The translations under genes were made by a program, and so were the position numbers. Below, one piece after another: positions 50,293 to 62,811 of a stretch of DNA of 64,000 nt; within the stretch, counting starts at the first letter, position 1; every line of letters begins with the position of its first letter. The stretch lies in the NCBI GenBank assembly GCA_026874595.1, contig CM049319.1, positions 12,551,601 to 12,615,600 of the forward strand. The letters run 5' to 3'. The DNA comes from Sipunculus nudus. Taxonomy: Eukaryota; Annelida; Sipuncula; Golfingiida; Sipunculidae. The notes under the pieces are model-generated. The model made no database searches. It was not told the origin of the DNA and was given only the letters and a program-made list of their open reading frames with translations.

Positions 50293-51174
50293 AGTTCATT
50301 TATTCAACGATCACCAAGGACGATGACGTAAAATTAACGCGGTAAAACGGTTGACGCAGTCAAATATAAAGCTAATTTTTTACGCATTATGCATGTCGTA
50401 AAATACCCTGAGGCACATATCTGCTTTTAGTTATATAGCTTCGTCATCGTATAGACATACAAAATGATATATATTCTGATAAAATTATTTTGAAATATAT
50501 TCACCAAAAACACTTTATTGTTCTTCCTAAAACATGTATACTGCAAATATCTGTGCAAATTAAGTCCAAACTTGAACAGTTATTAACACGTTTAATGTTT
50601 ATCAAATTGTATATTTTATTCGTGAATTGTAGTAAATATTTTCTTTCGTGTGTTAATGCTTTCTGTTCTGTTTGTCTTCAAATGTTCTAACTGAATCCGA
50701 ATGAAATTTTGAGGGAGATTGGATCATTGGCCGAGATTAAATTAGTGGGTGGATCGGTTAATATGGGGTCTGGACACGAGGGTTAAACGCACGGTTCAAA
50801 TAACCATTTGCACAATCCATATGGCTGATCCAGTTGATGGTGGAGTTAAACTTTAAACTCTTGGTTTTCTTTGCCATACATGCCTGGAAAAACACGGTGG
50901 TTAACTGGTAATATTCATAGGCCGCGTAACCAAAAAAAAGCATGGATAATGATGTCCCCTCCCCCCCCCCCCCCCCCTCCACCTTGCATTATAGACATAA
51001 ATAGAGATCTCCTTCCATGCCTTACCAAATATAGAAAATTTTATGAATCGGTCGTATGCCCTGTCAGGATTTTGGTCATGCTTTGTATTTTTCCGCTCCA
51101 TTTTCAATGGACATCCGAGCTTCACTGTTTTCCCTGAACAAGTTCAGTCTGCTCCTTCAACTATGAAAAAAAAC

Positions 51175-51273
<99 letters not shown>

Positions 51274-52437
51274 GTCAAGCACATGGCGTCCATATGCAAG
51301 TTGTGAAGTTGTGAAGGAATAAAATATATGTCTGGTCCATGCTGTTCGGCTTACGAAGACCCATTTGCAACTGTCCGTGGTGTTTTACGTTTTTACTATA
51401 GGTAGTCTGGTAGGGTCGCAGTGGGTGTGGTCCAATAAGTCTTATTCCGCTTCAAACTATGCCGATGACCTTCCTATTACCATCAAACGATCCCCGCATC
51501 TCCGCGGCCTTATCGAACGTGACATGTTTCATTCTTCCAGTTTCTCCAAACCGCTCATAAGGGTCGCCATTTTGCGCACACACTGTAACCTGTTGTCAGG
51601 GGTCACAAGTCGTAATTATGGGTATACCTCTAGTACAGAAAATGCATAAAAAGTTATACATTTTGTGCTGTCGCTATAATTGCTCGCAGTCTTATTAATG
51701 CAGGAAGAATAAAGGATATTAACTTTGAGAATGATTCAAATGTCCATTATTTTAATTCAGTTAAACAGATCAATTTTTATGATAAAGTTCCCGTTAACGA
51801 CCGAAGCAGACACCTGATACACGGATTTAGGCCTACAGACGATTCCTTTAGTTTCCCTTTAGTCTTTGACACAGACACACGGTGGCGCTCCATGCAACCC
51901 TAGGAGTATGTTGGTCTCCCCCTCGAATTTTCGGGACACATACAGCATGCGTCTCTACTTTCCCAGCTCTACACGTCAACGCTACCCGTGTGATTAACAC
52001 GGGAATTCCCCATGACATATAGTACCATATGCCCGAGACACTAAATATATCACACCGTTAATTCATTTGGTTTCCTAACGTGTCAATTAGTCTACTCTTC
52101 GGGATGTTTAACAGTTTGTCCTTAAGAGAACATCTAGAGTATCTTTTATTTTATGTATTTTATCATTTTCACCTTGCTTTTATTTTCAATAAAATGTATT
52201 ATACAAAGGTTAGTAGCAAATAAAAATTTAAACTTGAAAATAATGGACTACGAAGATAGGAAAACATAAATAATAAGTGTTTATAACGTATATTAATAAA
52301 GGCCATTTCATCACATGTTAATTCCAAGTAATACTTTTTATTCGTCTTTCACCATTTACGGGGCGGGGGCAGGATGTATGTATATTAGACGCGGCATGTA
52401 TGCTGTTTTTTTGTTTGAAAAAAAAAATGAATGGTGA

Positions 52438-52488
<51 letters not shown>

Positions 52489-52740
52489 GGGGCGGACCTG
52501 GGGGGTGGGCCCTAAGTGGGCCCCTTTGTTTACCTCATATACCAGGGAACAGCGCGGGTTTTTTCTGTCTGTGACAGCTTACAATCTTACAGGCCTAATT
52601 AATTAAATTTCTGCACCGTATGAGGGGTTATACCCCTTACATATCCTTCCCTCGACATATCAGCTTCAATGACTCCCCTGTGCTAAAATCCAATGTAATG
52701 TAAAGGGGAAACAGAAATGAAGTACATGTAAAATCTCAAA
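50293..52740. other. Intergenic stretch with microsatellites
   Basis: Holds a C-run at 50950-50976, (TC)n(TA)n at 51178-51270 and (TA)n at about 52441-52484. 51365-51649 is open for 94 codons, but I recognise no domain and would not call it a gene. Confidence 0.4.
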
Positions 52741-52743
52741 ATA

Positions 52744-53266
52744 TTTATTTCAACTTCATGAATCTAAATATATATATATATATTTACTTTCACTTCATGT
52801 GTATTTAAATATACAAAATCATAAGTAAATGTATATGTATGTAGCCTATTTTCAATATAAAGGCTGAATTATAAAGACATATATCTTCCATATATTTGAA
52901 AAGAAATTAAACAGGCAATGCTTGTCTTTCTTTTCATCAACCTTTGATCCATGAAATGTTTCACGTTTCTCTTCCTTCTACAAACACCACTCAAGTCTTA
53001 GCGAATTTTCCGATGCAATCAGTCCAGTGGGCTTACATTTCGTTTGGTCCTCCTGTACAGGTGACAAATCACGTGACACTGACGTTCATGACGCCAAGAC
53101 AATCCATATAAAACCAACTTTCATCGAAACTCTCAGGTTTCAGAATTCATCAGTGGCAGCGTGTTTGAAACTGACCTGAGAAGTTCTTCTCGCATAGTTC
53201 TCTGATGAGAGCACGGGCCTGATTATTGAGCTACAAGAAGATTCTCTTCTAGGGTACACTCACGCT
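52744..53266 (-). other. 3' UTR and poly(A) signal of family 1 copy E
   Basis: On the minus strand the 3' UTR keeps patches of the unit A UTR (GCGAGAAGAA, CCTGAGAGTTTCG). It ends with AATAAA at 52749-52744, after TTCATGAAGTTG. Confidence 0.55.
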
Positions 53267-53876
53267 TCAAGCACTAGACAAACTGTCTCCGGATTGATCC
53301 CTCTTTCGGGAATGTACGGTCGTTTCCGGTGACTCGCACGTTTTACCAACCAGCCATGGACAGACAGACGGATGGGGTCGCTTGCCACGCATTGTCTCTG
53401 CAGCCATAAAACCTGACAAAATTAAAAATAATTATTTTAAGCTTTTATTTTCTGCTATTAAGCACCTCCAAACCCTGAACTGCACGTATGGGTGTGCGTG
53501 TATATATGGCTGTGTAAAATTTACTCAATGTATGTTGATTTAAAAAATTGTTGCACGTGTTGTATGAGGTCCAATGAGACAATAGTACATTTTAAATCCA
53601 TTTTGCTCCATTTAAACTTTTTTTTTCGATCTAATGCTCATTAATTCATCACATTCTATTTTCAATAATTGAAACATGTCTGCTACTACCACTGCTACTA
53701 ATAAATGATGATGATGATAATGATAATAATAATAATAGTTAATTTTACTCACCGACCGCGGTGGACACCAGGAGTCCGATCACAGCAGACGACCCTTCGG
53801 TTTCCCGCCTACACTGACGACATCTGCACCTGCGCGCCTCCAATCGGTAAGGTTTACCTCTGTGGTTATCGCACAT
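53267..53876 (-). CDS. Family 1 small Cys/Arg-rich protein, 89 aa, two exons (diverged copy E)
   Basis: Minus strand: exon 1 is 53876-53753, exon 2 is 53412-53267, with a 340-bp intron between (GTGAGT donor, CAG acceptor, phase 1, same position as A). Against copy A, 75 of 89 residues match with no indels. Replacements are Q4N, K18R, S39T, I44M, I49M, S51G, A63V, S67C, S73T, E74V, E78K, N80D, P81Q and V89A. About 17 other codons differ silently. CxCxxC, the hydrophobic stretch, HPSVCPWL and the stop are kept. This pattern indicates purifying selection, strongest in the N-terminal half. Function unknown. Confidence 0.72.
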
Positions 53877-53999
53877 TTTATTTCATCTGTTCAAACTTTT
53901 ATTTTATAATACTCTGGGTGATGATGAAGGAAGCGGGAGTGTCGCTCCAGTGTCTTGGAAAGATCTATTAGATGTGGCAAGTCGGGTAAATCAGGCGCA

Positions 54000-54170
54000 T
54001 TATATACTCTGAGAGTGTTTATGGTAACGATAGGGAAATCCACTTGGGAAGTCCGTGACGTGGCGTTCCACGTGGTTTATTTCTAAATATAACTTGTGGT
54101 GCAATACAAGTCCGGGCTTCCCAACAGGGCGCAACTGAGTGAGTAACAACAACGCACGATATCCGTCTTC
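54000..54170 (-). promoter_or_regulatory. Family 1 promoter, copy E
   Basis: On the minus strand: TATATAA (54006-54000), CCACGTCA (54063-54056), GGACTTCCC (54054-54046) and GGATTTCCC (54041-54033). The block GGAACGCCACGTCACGGACT is identical to unit A, although flanking sequence has diverged. This points to selection on the sites. Confidence 0.65.
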
Positions 54171-54599
54171 AGTGGGCGAAAATAACAAAGTGAAGCGAGT
54201 GTTCCGTTACGTTATACGAGTGAGACAGTTAACAGAGGGAAAGCAAAAAGCCGTGCTGTTATTGTTGATGATAAAGGAAACATACCTGAGAAACATTTGA
54301 ATGGTTAATTATATTAAAACAGTGACCAGAAGCGTTCAGTGGAGCAGTAAGTGATCTCCCGTTTCAAAGAGTAATCATTTTTATTATATTATATTTTATT
54401 AAATTGTTTTATATTGTAATGTCTTATTATATCGTATTATATTAACCTGTGTAACCATAGGCGCGTATATGCGTTTTTGCGTGCAAAAATCATTCCTATG
54501 ATTTTGCAACTGTGTTGTTTCCATATGTGTCCGCCAGAGTTTATGCGTATTTAATATTCTGCGTGAAAATCGCCCCAGGGTCTGCGGAAACTTGGGGCG

Positions 54600-55190
54600 G
54601 GGGGGGGGGGGGGGGGGAGTTCGGGATTCGGGGTGAGTGACGTCTGTCTCCAATCTTTTTTAAGAAGATCTGCCAGATTCAATGTAACACTTTATTATAA
54701 TCTGCCAGTTCACGCTGTTATATGCATATACTTGCACATGTATAGAAATAAATGCAGCTTTTTTTCTCGCATATATACGCACATGAAAACAGCTTTATAT
54801 TATATTATATTATATTATACAGGAAAAAATATTTCTAGATCACAGAAAATACAGAAGTGTGTGTAATTAGTAAAAAAATACAAGTATAAAAATCAATCTG
54901 TGGAAATATGTTATACTTTTGGTGCCTACAGACGACGGACGCCAGACGCCGGACGACGCCACACCATCGCATTAGCTCACAGGTTCGCTAATAATATAAT
55001 ATAATATAATATAATATAATATAATATAAAGAAACTTAATGTAATCTAATATAATTTAACATATAATATAATATAATAATGTAATTTAATATAACATATA
55101 ATATAATATAATATATCTTATGAAATATATTAATTATAATAATATAATATAATATTATTATATAATATTATTATTTTAAATATTCAATCT
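54600..55190. repeat. G-run and (TAATA)n AT-rich repeats
   Basis: A G-run lies at 54596-54618. TATTATATTA-type and (TAATA)n repeats cover about 54796-54822 and 54989-55170. ACGACGGACGCCAGACGCCG at 54931-54950 looks like the end of a dispersed repeat, which I cannot name. Confidence 0.7.
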
Positions 55191-55199
55191 CATCCAGTT

Positions 55200-55860
55200 C
55201 CTGTTTTATTGAAAATGTCCATTTATTCTTAAATATTGTTATATAAACATATATATTTATATAAGGTACTTAACATTGCGTAAAATTCCATTTTATATCA
55301 TTTAAGTTAATTTAATAAAATTTAGCTATTTAACTTAAATTAATAATTTTTTTTTTCAATTTAGTTTGGTTTTAGTGTATTTTAATTTATTTTTAGTTCA
55401 GTTTTAGTTTACAATTTTAGTTAGTCCAGTTTTCTGAACAAGAATTTTAAATCTTTACATGGAAAGCACGTATTGTTTAATATAATATTATATAATCTAA
55501 TATGTTACAATTAAATATAATTTAATATATTATTTCAAACAAATTTAAGCTTTTTCTCTTTCCCACTTAAGGCCTTTTTTTCACGGAAAGCTTCTAAAAA
55601 TTAACTTTTGGCATAATAGAATAAAAATACCTGATTGCCAACATCGCTTGAAGGATGTTTAAAATATCCGTTTGCTTTTAGTTTGTGAACTTAACTTGAG
55701 GTCATATTGTAATTTATCACTATAAACTGTACGTCTGCCAAACGACCCGAAAACATTAAATATATATTTATTAAAAAGCTCGCGTGTATCTGTCATTTTT
55801 AATTAAAATTTGCTGTGACCTCGTTAGAAGCACTCTGCATGGACGGTCACTACCCTTCAC
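55200..55860. other. AT-rich intergenic stretch
   Basis: No gene, promoter or element recognised. Confidence 0.4.
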
Positions 55861-55864
55861 CGTA

Positions 55865-56350
55865 AAGTTGGATTGCGCATTGTTAAATGCGCTGACTTGG
55901 GCCTGCTTGGGGAACCTGGGAGGTCCGAACTTCTATTTAGACACTAATCACATGGAACGCCACGTCACGGACTTCCCAAGTGGATTTCCCTTTCGTTACC
56001 ACAAACACTCCATAAGCTGAATGTAATGCCCAACTAAACAAAACTAATTTCAAAGCCACTGGAGGCCAAATGAGTGATATGTCATGAAAGTTTTTTTCCT
56101 ATATGAAAGGAACCTGTTTCTGTTTTGCCTTTTTCTCCCGTGTGTCATTTATCCGTGTAACATTTATCTGTGACAAACTTTTTAAATAAAAAAGCCGGGG
56201 GGGGGGGGAGGGAATAAAGATTAATAAATTGATAAGATATTTTATGGGTATAATAACGATCTTTTTGTGGAAATTCCTCAATATCCGACTCTATATACTT
56301 GGTGATACGTGAGGACATACCTAAGGAATTCCCAGGGGGAAGACTCCGAC
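55865..56350 (+). pseudogene. Family 1 promoter fossil F, body deleted
   Basis: 55865-56040 matches the family 1 promoter (GGATTGCGCATTGTT, CCTGCTTGGGGAACCTGGGA, CCACGTCA at 55960-55967, GGACTTCCC, GGATTTCCC and CGTTACCACAAACACTCC). The TATA box is lost (CATAAGCTGA). It keeps AAAGCCACTGGAG of the 5' UTR, then passes directly into the flank seen at 4290-4600. The whole gene body is missing. Confidence 0.65.
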
Positions 56351-56469
56351 ACAAGATCAACTCAAAGACAGAACACTTACACCAAATGTCGGATTCAAAG
56401 AGATCTTATGACAGTAACATTGTTCAACCAAGACATTTGACTATGACAGACTAAGAGACAGATTAAATG

Positions 56470-56506
56470 CTCGCCCCAAACCGGGCGAAGCACGGGTAGT
56501 TGCTAG
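56470..56506 (+). mobile_element. Putative Helitron 3' terminus
   Basis: CCGGGCGAAGCACGG forms a stem (one mismatch, GAA loop) a few bases before CTAG (56503-56506), followed by T. This is the hairpin plus CTRR end typical of Helitrons. The 5' end was not identified. Confidence 0.5.
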
Positions 56507-57540
56507 TAGACTCTTAATGTCAGAGGACCGAAATGGCGCAAGGGCAAAGGGGGCAACTTTCTCCTTCCAGCGGCCTTGTAAAAATAAAAGATGAGACATT
56601 TGGTTCTGTGGTTAGAATAAATATACAGACAATTTATCCTTAGTGCGTTTTATTAATATCACTACATCGCCAAATTGATAGGGCTTTTCGGGAATGGGCA
56701 AATAAAGAATCGATTTCTTTTAAGTGTGGACCTGGCATATAACCCGCTTAATTCCAGGCTTGCCCTCAGCTATAGCACCAATATGGACATTTTGTTGACG
56801 TGTTTTTGTTTTTTTAAATATAATTTATTGCTAACCAATAATAAACTTTACTCCAATATTTGCATTTTTGTGTCTTCTATACATAGTTTATTAAACATGT
56901 TTACTTTTGGTAAACACTATACCAAACCACATGTTCTAAATTATCTTAACAATAACTTAATTATATGTCTAATTTGCATTTTTATTTTATTTTGTTAAGG
57001 TTATATACATAAAGAATTCTCTCACCAAAGAAAAAAAGTAGTCAATGGGCCGTGACAACACTCAGATGAATTTGATACCCTACAGACCACAGCACATAAA
57101 TATAGGGCACATATTTTCGGTTTTAGTGGGGAGGACCGTCGGTTATGATTTGTGCCCTGCTACGTTCCACATTGATAGTTGTAGACTCATTCTCAACAAG
57201 AGACCCAGCGGTATCACATTTATTCTGTACAAAACTCTCTATGAAAGGGGCAATGGAGACAGAATAGGGAAACCGAGAATACCATTTTGTATTCCAGCAT
57301 AAATGGAGAAAACTATCACTTAAATCTGCCAACCGCTTTAAAAAAAATGGAATATACCATTTTGATTCACACAAAATCGGTTAACGCTCTCATCTGTAAC
57401 TTACATAGATACCTGAGAATACATATTATATACAAATAAATAATCAATTAATGCAATAAAAAACTTCAATACAGTTACCATTTTGAAAATAATTATATTA
57501 TGGTACTGATTCATTTCTACTTATTCTTAGGAAACCTCAA
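56507..57540. other. Intergenic stretch
   Basis: AT-rich. 57045-57302 is open for 85 codons with no recognisable domain. Nothing supported. Confidence 0.35.
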
Positions 57541-57554
57541 CCGATTTTTAAAAC

Positions 57555-58550
57555 TTGATCTGTCGGAACGACACGAATGCCCCCGCCTGGGGCAAATTAG
57601 AAACATTTGTAAAATTAAAAAAAAAAAATTTAAGTTCAGGTGTCATATGGTCAAAAGTAGGTAAACATAGGCAAAATGCAAACTCGATGTTACGGGTCAT
57701 TATCAATCAACACACCAAAAATCAGGGCAGTATCTGCAGGCACTGTGAAAAAAAGTCCATACATGTGCATTTTCCAAAAAAATCTGTCATTCATGAAATT
57801 TTCTATGTTTATGTGCGGTAAAACAATCAAAAGGAGTCAACCGGGATGAAACGCGAACTCGATCTGTAACTGTCATTATCTGCCCACACATAAAAAATCA
57901 GGGTGGTATCTGCAGGCATTGAGGAAAAAAAACCGGTAAATATGCATTTGTTATGAAAATTTCTATTTTTCATGAAACTTTCTATGTTCAGGAGCAGTCA
58001 AATGGTCAAAAGTAGGTCAACTGAGACAAAACAAGAACTTGATCTGTAACTGGTCATTATCTGCCTACACACCAAGAATCAGGCCAATATCTGCAGGCAT
58101 TGCGAAAAAAAAGTCCGTACATGTGCACTTTTTTTAATGAAATTTTCTATGTGAGAGCACCGTCAAACGGTCAAAAGAAGGTCAACTGGGACAAAACATG
58201 AACTCGATCTGTAACTGGTCATAATCTGCCTACACACCAAAAATCAGGCCAATATCTGGAGGCATTGCGAAAAAAAAGTCCGTACATGTGTATTTGTCAT
58301 GAAAATTTCTATTTTTCATGAAATTTTCTAATTTAAGGAGCCGTAAAACGGTCAACTGGAACGAAACGCAAACTCGATCTGTAACTGGTCATTATCTGCC
58401 CACACACCAAAAATCAGGCGAATTTCTGCAGGCATTGCGAAAAAAAAGTCCGTACAACTGTTTTATTTCGGAATGACGGAAGGACGGAAGGACGGAAGGA
58501 CGGAATGACGGACATGGGTAAAACTATATAAATTTCGCTAAGTTAATGTT
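57555..58550 (+). repeat. Five-copy tandem repeat, about 165-185 bp unit, inside a dispersed repeat
   Basis: Units start at about 57682, 57853, 58035, 58200 and 58371, each near AACTCGATCTGTAACTGGTC. They contain ATCTGCAGGCATTGCGAAAA and AATTTTCTAT. The array ends in (GGAAGGAC)n at 58472-58510 and GGGTAAAACTATATAAATTT. The units differ by point changes and short deletions, so the array is old. Arrays of this look are common in molluscan repeats (from general knowledge). Confidence 0.75.
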
Positions 58551-58609
58551 TTTCATACTTTAAATATACATGCACCACCCACTTCATCAAGATTATAACG
58601 TGGAATGAA

Positions 58610-60435
58610 AAGACGTGTGACCACTGAGTCTCTTATTAATGTTTGAGATAATGAACTCTGAAGTTGATAAAATCTAAGGTACCATTTAGCTCAGTTAACT
58701 TTAGCTAATCAATAAAGTTTTCATAGTGATAACATTAATTCAGCCAGACACAGACATATCCTCTGTCTAATATAATATAAACCGCCATCTAACTTTGTTT
58801 CGACCGAAACCAACATAAATAATATCATAGCTATTTTTACATAAAAATAAATAATTAAATGCATTATATAATGCAGACATGCATTATGTATTTTTGTATG
58901 TATACATCAATTACGGCCTTTGTGGATACCTAAACGCAAACTAAGATTTATCATTATTATCCCAATGGCAGAATGGTAAGGAGAAAAACCATCGCTAATA
59001 AGTGCCAATTTATCGGTTATTTTCTTATAAACTTTATAGAAAACTTGCTTTTTTAGACTGTTGGTATGCTGACTAATATTTGTACTCAAAATGGGAAGTC
59101 GGTGCAAGAACAGCCGTCTTCGGGTCAATTTGATAAACATACGCAACCCAGGCTGCCACAGGCGAGGCAAACATGAACGTTAACTAGTTACATTATATAT
59201 GCTGTGCGGATGTTTGGATTTGATCAGCTCAATGGATTCACAGAGTGGATGATGTCTGCATTTATAGAACTATGAAAAACTAGAGTTACAAAGGCCAGGT
59301 GAAAGATAAGATAAGATAACATTTATTAGCCTTCATTTCCAGGAAACTTACAATTCATTACATAAAAATAAATAATTAAATAGATACATAAATATAATAC
59401 ATAAAAAATACATAAAATTAATAAATAACATATTGACTAAGCATGTAAAAATACGCATGTAGAAATGATAAAACAGATAATTCTGCAGGTAAAACACATA
59501 ATTCAAAACATTAAATATCTAGAGGGTTGCGAGTTAAAAAGTTTGATACTGTATGGCAGGAGAGATTTTTTTTAAACGGGTTATTACTCTGAATGTAGGG
59601 GATGTGTTGTGTCATTCATGACCTTTGATATGAAGGCCAATGTTTCAGTTTCACAGATTTCCTGGTGTGTGGCAATAGAAGTACGAGTTATTCTACAACT
59701 TCTCATCCTGGTATTATTTAACTGTTTCTTTAACTTATCAGATATATTTGTAAACCAACACTCCAGTGCTTAAGTTATAAAACTAGAAAATACTGAATTA
59801 TGAAACATGGTAATTATGGTTTTGTTAGCATTTAGCTTTCTTGGATAATATAGGAAATATAATCTTTTATTTGCTTTCTTGGATTGATTAAACACATGTT
59901 CTTTCCAATTTTCTGTCAACAATACTTCCGGAGAAAACATTGTATACATAGCTTGCGCTATGGAGACGCTCGCACTGCAGATCCAACAAAACCCTAGTTC
60001 TAGGGGTCGGGGGTTATTTCTTTCCTTACGAACTGCCATATGAATGCATTTAAATATATGATTAATCATCTGTCTCCACGCCGCACCCCACAATGACTGT
60101 ATTGAAAATGTTACATAATAGGATAAAACATTTAACAGACCGTGCAGCGTTGCGTGAAGGTTTTTAGGCTTTAGGCCAAAGAGGTCTCCCTTTGAGGCCA
60201 CATATATTCGCCAATGATTTATGAAAAGAGTGTAGTTGTGCACTTGATGGCACACACGTTATATTTACTTTGCATTGTAACTAAGGATATGTAGTGATAC
60301 TCCGATAAACATATACCATATATACATATACCAAGCATACAGTTTTCTGACTGAGTGTGCATGCGAAGCAGTTTGCAACCTCGTCTGAACTGAAGGTTTA
60401 TATCCTCTTTGTATAGAATTTATCGTCGCAGCATC
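58610..60435 (+). promoter_or_regulatory. Family 2 upstream region, copy 3
   Basis: Matches copy 2 from 44990 on, with an inverted LINE fragment inserted at about 59307-59937. The core 59937-60435 contains GGAGACGCT, GGCACACACGTTATAT, TTGCATTGTAACTAAGGATA and GGTTTATATCCTCT. Confidence 0.5.
59307..59937 (-). pseudogene. LINE fragment (RT C-terminus), minus strand
   Basis: Read on the minus strand from 59937: NWKEHVFNQSKKANKRLYFL, KLNANKTIITMFHNSVFSS, a stop, ALECWFTNISDKLKKQLN, then TRTSIATHQE, ending near 59590. A 3' UTR follows with a (TTATC)n tail at about 59307-59320. This is the end of the RT region of a LINE unlike LINE1-3, 5' truncated. Copy 2 of family 2 lacks it at the matching place (46352), so it inserted after the copies separated. 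Confidence 0.7.
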
Positions 60436-60472
60436 ATGGACTCAAAGGTTTTCAGCTTTCTCCTTGCGGTTG
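60436..60472 (+). CDS. Family 2 signal-peptide exon, copy 3
   Basis: Encodes MDSKVFSFLLAV, with a phase 1 GTGAGC donor at 60473. No exon 2 was found before copy 4. It may be a pseudo-copy or an alternative first exon. Confidence 0.45.
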
Positions 60473-60949
60473 GTGAGCAATCATTATCAGTCTTAGCTTT
60501 GGAAATTTAAAGATTTTGTAATGAAGGTCACCTGGTGAATTTAATAATCAATATATAGGTGGTGGCAAATTCAACGTTTCATGCACACGCATCCAAAACG
60601 TTAACTATTGTGATGATCAGTACCTTTTCTTTTAACTACACTGGCAATTTTATTTTTCAATATCCATTTGTGATGTTTGTTAGGTATAAGAGACTACTGT
60701 ATGGCCCTTAAATAATTTTGTGATGTTTGCATACATTTGTGATGCATCTCAGAAAAGGCTGGGGTGACTTGGTTACCAGAGGTGATTGATAAATGTAATA
60801 CACACGTATAGTAGCAGTATTTAGTAGCATTATACTTGTGTAGTTGCTACTCTAATCAGTGAAAATAAATCGTGATGTTTAACCCCCCCCCCTTGTAATG
60901 GTGACAAAAAATCGTTTTGAAAATACTTCCCTAAATCGTGCCTGGTATA

Positions 60950-61680
60950 CAGTCCAAATTAAGAAAAGAAGGGTGGAGGGTGGCATATTAATGGGTCAGA
61001 CCAAATATAGAAAGGAGGGGTGGCACCCTTGAACACTTACAAGCCGATCCGGGAACAGTCGTCTTCGGTTAAATGATGATAAACACAGGCATCCGTGGCG
61101 GCCACAGGGGAGGTGAACATGTACGTTTACCTGTGATTTTTTCTCTGTGCTTATATTTAGGCGGATGTTTGCATTTGGTCTACCAAATGATTACCCGAGT
61201 AAGTTTTTTCTGCATTTATAGAAATAGGTAACAACACATACGCCAGGTTAAAGAAAGCATTGCATTAAAGTTTGTGCTATGGAGACGCTGGCACTGCAGT
61301 CCGAACAAAACCCCAGCTCTTGAGGGTTTGATAAATTGGGTCGCTGGGGTTATTAACCTCCATACGGACTGCCATATAAATGCATTGAAATCTATGATTA
61401 ACTATGCATGTATCTCATTGCCGCACCATAAAACGACTGTATGATACATGTAGAAAAACAGGAGAAGACCCTCATTGTATACTAGATTAACGAGACCGTG
61501 CTGCCTGACACCTATTTGTTTTTCAGGCTATATATAGGCAAGGGATAAACACATACCATATATATATATATAAAGTATACAGTTTTATGACTGAATATAT
61601 GTATGCGAAGCATTTTGCAACCTCATCTGAACTGAGGAACTGTTTATATCCCTTTGTACAGAATTTTCCGTTGCAGGATC
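60950..61680 (+). promoter_or_regulatory. Family 2 upstream region, copy 4
   Basis: Begins with GGGTCAGACCAAATATAGAA and GGGAACAGTCGTCTTCGG blocks shared with copy 5 (62812-62940). It then has GGAGACGCTGGCACTGCAGT and the proximal AAG-TTTATATCCC box. The GGCACACACGTTA block is missing (a deletion near 61540). Confidence 0.45.
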
Positions 61681-61717
61681 ATGAACTCAAAGGTTTTCAG
61701 CATTCTCCTTGTGGTTG
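61681..61717 (+). CDS. Family 2 signal-peptide exon, copy 4
   Basis: Encodes MNSKVFSILLVV. The donor is GTGAAC, weaker than GTGAGC in the other copies. The start context is ATCATGA. With its shortened upstream region this is the most likely dead copy. Confidence 0.4.
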
Positions 61718-62811
61718 GTGAACATCATTATTACAAGTCTCAGCTGGTTGAAATTCAAAGATTTTCTGATGACGGTCACCTACTGAGTTTATTATATTAC
61801 ATAATATAAAAGGTGGTGGCAAATTCAACGTTTCATGCATACGCATTCAAAACGTTAACTACTGCGATCATTAACACCGAATTTTTTAAATACACTTGCA
61901 AGGTTTATTTTTCTACATAACTCTTGGTCGTACTTGCCCAGGCTGCACACGTGGTGCGAAGTTTTTGCACCAATTAACACTATAATTAATCTTATCTTTT
62001 GTTTAAGAGTTATAATATACTTTATAATATAGTGGGTGTAAGGTGCTTCGGATACTTTTTTTTAATAAAAAATCTTACATTTACCATGGAATACAGACGA
62101 AACAGATATGGACAAAATCGTTCGGTATGCAGTGTTAGATTTCTAGAAACTTATTAGAAGAATGTACTTTGTTGTATGGCATTCTTTTCACGTCAACTGA
62201 GCTATCATTTTCCTCATGGTATATACTGTTATACAGATTATTATCATGATTTAATAAATGTAATATAAAAAGAGGAAAGAGAATTGATCAATATTGTTTT
62301 GTAAGCTGACCTACTTATATACAAATATCTATCTACTCGTCATTATTGATTATTGATTTGACTGTGGCACAGGGGGCACTGGCGACTATGTCATGGCTAC
62401 TTTTTTTGCTATCAATGTCATTTTGACCCGTGTTTTAACATACATTGACATTTTGATAGCCGTTTCTTAAACAAAATCACCAATGTAGGATTGTTCCCAC
62501 AGATAATAGAAAATAACACAAAAATTTAAGTTTAAATCACCAAATGATCGAAAGATCTGTCCTGAACATATATTGCCAGTCTAACAGTTAAACGTGATTA
62601 GCAGGGAAGCTAGAACAAATCGCGGCGGCTGGGGAACTTCACCTTATATTGATTTAACGTTTAGCCCCTTAACTCGTCTAAATGACCAAACCAAGTGCCG
62701 ACCAGCCATGGCCACTGGGCCAATGCCCGGATCCTTCAAGCACAAGTGGAGGAGTAGTCAATCTTTGCACCTGGCCCTGGGCAGGCCTACTTTACAATAG
62801 GAAGGCTTGTT
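61718..62811 (+). other. Intron-like sequence after family 2 copy 4
   Basis: Aligns with the copy 1 intron (36703-37310 and 41189-41310) without LINE3. No exon 2 seen. Confidence 0.45.

Noticed and set aside
51365-51649. 94-codon open frame containing NYADD
   Set aside because: YADD stands alone without RT motifs A or B, and no domain can be recognised.
57682-58510. Regular repeats suggesting a CRISPR array
   Set aside because: The units are 165-185 bp with diverged repeats and no unique spacers, in a eukaryotic context.
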